Shown here in pieces: positions 5,631-6,502 of a stretch of DNA of 6,502 nucleotides; position 1 is the first letter of the stretch; every line of letters starts with the position of its first letter. Under the pieces are notes generated by a model. It saw only the letters and a program-made list of their open reading frames with translations, was not told where the DNA came from and searched no databases. Location of the stretch: the NCBI GenBank assembly GCA_021106655.1, contig JAIOTT010000021.1, positions 1-6,502 of the forward strand. The letters run 5' to 3'. This DNA is from Bacteroidales bacterium (GTDB taxonomy: Bacteria; Bacteroidota; Bacteroidia; Bacteroidales; SMBSF77). Made by a program: the position numbers and the translations under genes.

Positions 5631-6449
5631 ATGAATGTTTTAAGAAGCATAATAGTTTTAATTTGTATTAGCTTTGGTTTTTCAGGGTATTCTCAAATTG
5701 ATAGTAAAGATATACCTGATGCGAAGATATCTCCTCCGAGTGAATATAGTGGTAAATCATTATGGGGTTATATAAATGGTGGGGCTGATCTTTACCTTGA
5801 ATATGGATTTAACAAACTTATGGTTCAGGAAATTGAATGGAAAGGTGTTCTACTCAAAGCCAATATCTATGAGATGACCTCCGACAAGGGAGCTTATGGT
5901 ATCTTCTCTGTAAATGTTCATAAATGTAAAGAGAGAGATGTGATCAAGGAATTCGATTGCCAGGGACCTTATCAATACCAGGTTTTTGCCGGGAAGTATT
6001 ATATTTCTGTTATTAATGAAATTGGCAAACCTGAAGCAGAAGAAATAAGTGCAGAGTTGGGAAAAATTCTATTAGAAAAGATTAAAGATGTTCAATCAGT
6101 TTATCCGGATCTATATACTACCACTCTGTTAAAAGATCATCTGGAAAAATTAAAATTTTGCAAAGGTGAGCTTGGCATACAAAACATCTTCGCGGATTGG
6201 TCAGATCTTTTTACAGAAATAAAGAATTATAAAATCTGGCTGCTCCCGTTAGATAATATAAATATTGCATTAATCGAATTAGAGGATAATGAAAGTACAG
6301 AGTTTTTTTTGACTCAAATGAAAACTGGCAAAGCTGAACAATTTAAAAGTTGGAAAATCACTGATAAGAAATTGATACTTTATGAGTCTTCATCAGATAA
6401 TACTGATTCTGAGAAGTATTTGCAGGTGATTGAAGGATATATCAAATAG
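5631..6449 (+). CDS. Secreted DUF6599-like protein of unknown function
   Basis: A 272-residue protein with a Sec-type signal peptide: short basic n-region MNVLR, hydrophobic core at 7-17, and likely cleavage near GYSQ (about 21-22). No lipobox cysteine is seen at the cleavage region, so it is probably periplasmic rather than a lipoprotein. The segment LWGYINGGADLYLEYGF (44-60), followed by ANIYEMTSDKGAYGIFSV (77-94), resembles the DUF6599 signature as I remember it: an INGxAxxYxxYGF element, then a beta-rich region with xxYGIFS. The C-terminal half (about 155-272) has no motif I recognise. I start it at the ATG rather than the preceding TTG because of the AAAGGA upstream. It lies 96 bp after the DUF362-like gene on the same strand with no obvious promoter or terminator between, so cotranscription is plausible. 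Function is unknown; the family call is moderate, while the gene itself is secure. Confidence 0.8.
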   Translation: MNVLRSIIVLICISFGFSGYSQIDSKDIPDAKISPPSEYSGKSLWGYINGGADLYLEYGFNKLMVQEIEWKGVLLKANIYEMTSDKGAYGIFSVNVHKCKERDVIKEFDCQGPYQYQVFAGKYYISVINEIGKPEAEEISAELGKILLEKIKDVQSVYPDLYTTTLLKDHLEKLKFCKGELGIQNIFADWSDLFTEIKNYKIWLLPLDNINIALIELEDNESTEFFLTQMKTGKAEQFKSWKITDKKLILYESSSDNTDSEKYLQVIEGYIK

Positions 6450-6454
6450 GTTTT

Positions 6455-6499
6455 GGCTAAAGCCAGTTTGTTGTTTTGAGATTTTGTTATCAACTGGCT
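6455..6499. repeat. Structured element after the DUF6599-like gene, cut by the window edge
   Basis: AGCCAGTT (6461-6468) is the exact reverse complement of AACTGGCT (6492-6499), with a 23-nt loop. The same AGCC can instead pair with GGCT at 6455-6458, giving a small GGCTAAAGCC hairpin. A TTTTG-rich loop separates the arms. It may be a terminator-like hairpin or half of a dispersed repeat that continues beyond the window. Confidence 0.5.
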
Positions 6500-6502
6500 G
6501 AA

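Overview
The window looks like a chromosomal segment of a Bacteroidota bacterium, probably Bacteroidales or a relative. Three things point there: low-GC coding sequence, genes that mostly lack a strong Shine-Dalgarno, and perfect copies of the Bacteroidota -7 promoter motif TAnnTTTG in front of several genes. The taxon is an inference; no rRNA or other phylogenetic marker is present.

Layout. (1) Positions 1-1507, minus strand: a fused gamma/alpha subunit of a 2-oxoacid:ferredoxin oxidoreductase (KorA type). Its reading frame stops early, at residue 468, but the same frame continues recognisably to the window edge through a second in-frame TAA. (2) A 221-bp divergent promoter region (1508-1728). 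(3) A 55-residue 2[4Fe-4S] ferredoxin at 1729-1896, too short for many gene callers, followed by a clear intrinsic terminator. (4) A REP-like 20-bp inverted repeat (1971-2041) that reaches into the upstream region of nadB. (5) nadB (L-aspartate oxidase), overlapping by 23 bp with a gamma-type carbonic anhydrase-like hexapeptide-repeat protein. (6) A spacer with tandem heptamers that form an inverted repeat. (7) A Tat-exported DUF362-like protein. (8) A spacer with a perfect 20-bp palindrome between two direct repeats. (9) A secreted DUF6599-like protein. (10) Another structured, possibly repetitive element at the right edge.

How the genes fit together. The Kor subunit and the ferredoxin form a plausible donor/acceptor pair of anaerobic 2-oxoacid metabolism and share one divergent control region. 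nadB supplies the first step of de novo NAD synthesis; its overlap with the carbonic anhydrase-like gene suggests translational coupling, though no shared pathway is evident. The DUF362-like and DUF6599-like genes appear to be an envelope-directed pair of unknown function.

Most of the window is ordinary core metabolism, and I see no convincing new multi-gene system. The observations most worth following are the double nonsense interruption of korA, the series of structured repeats in nearly every intergenic gap, and the uncharacterised exported pair at the right-hand end.
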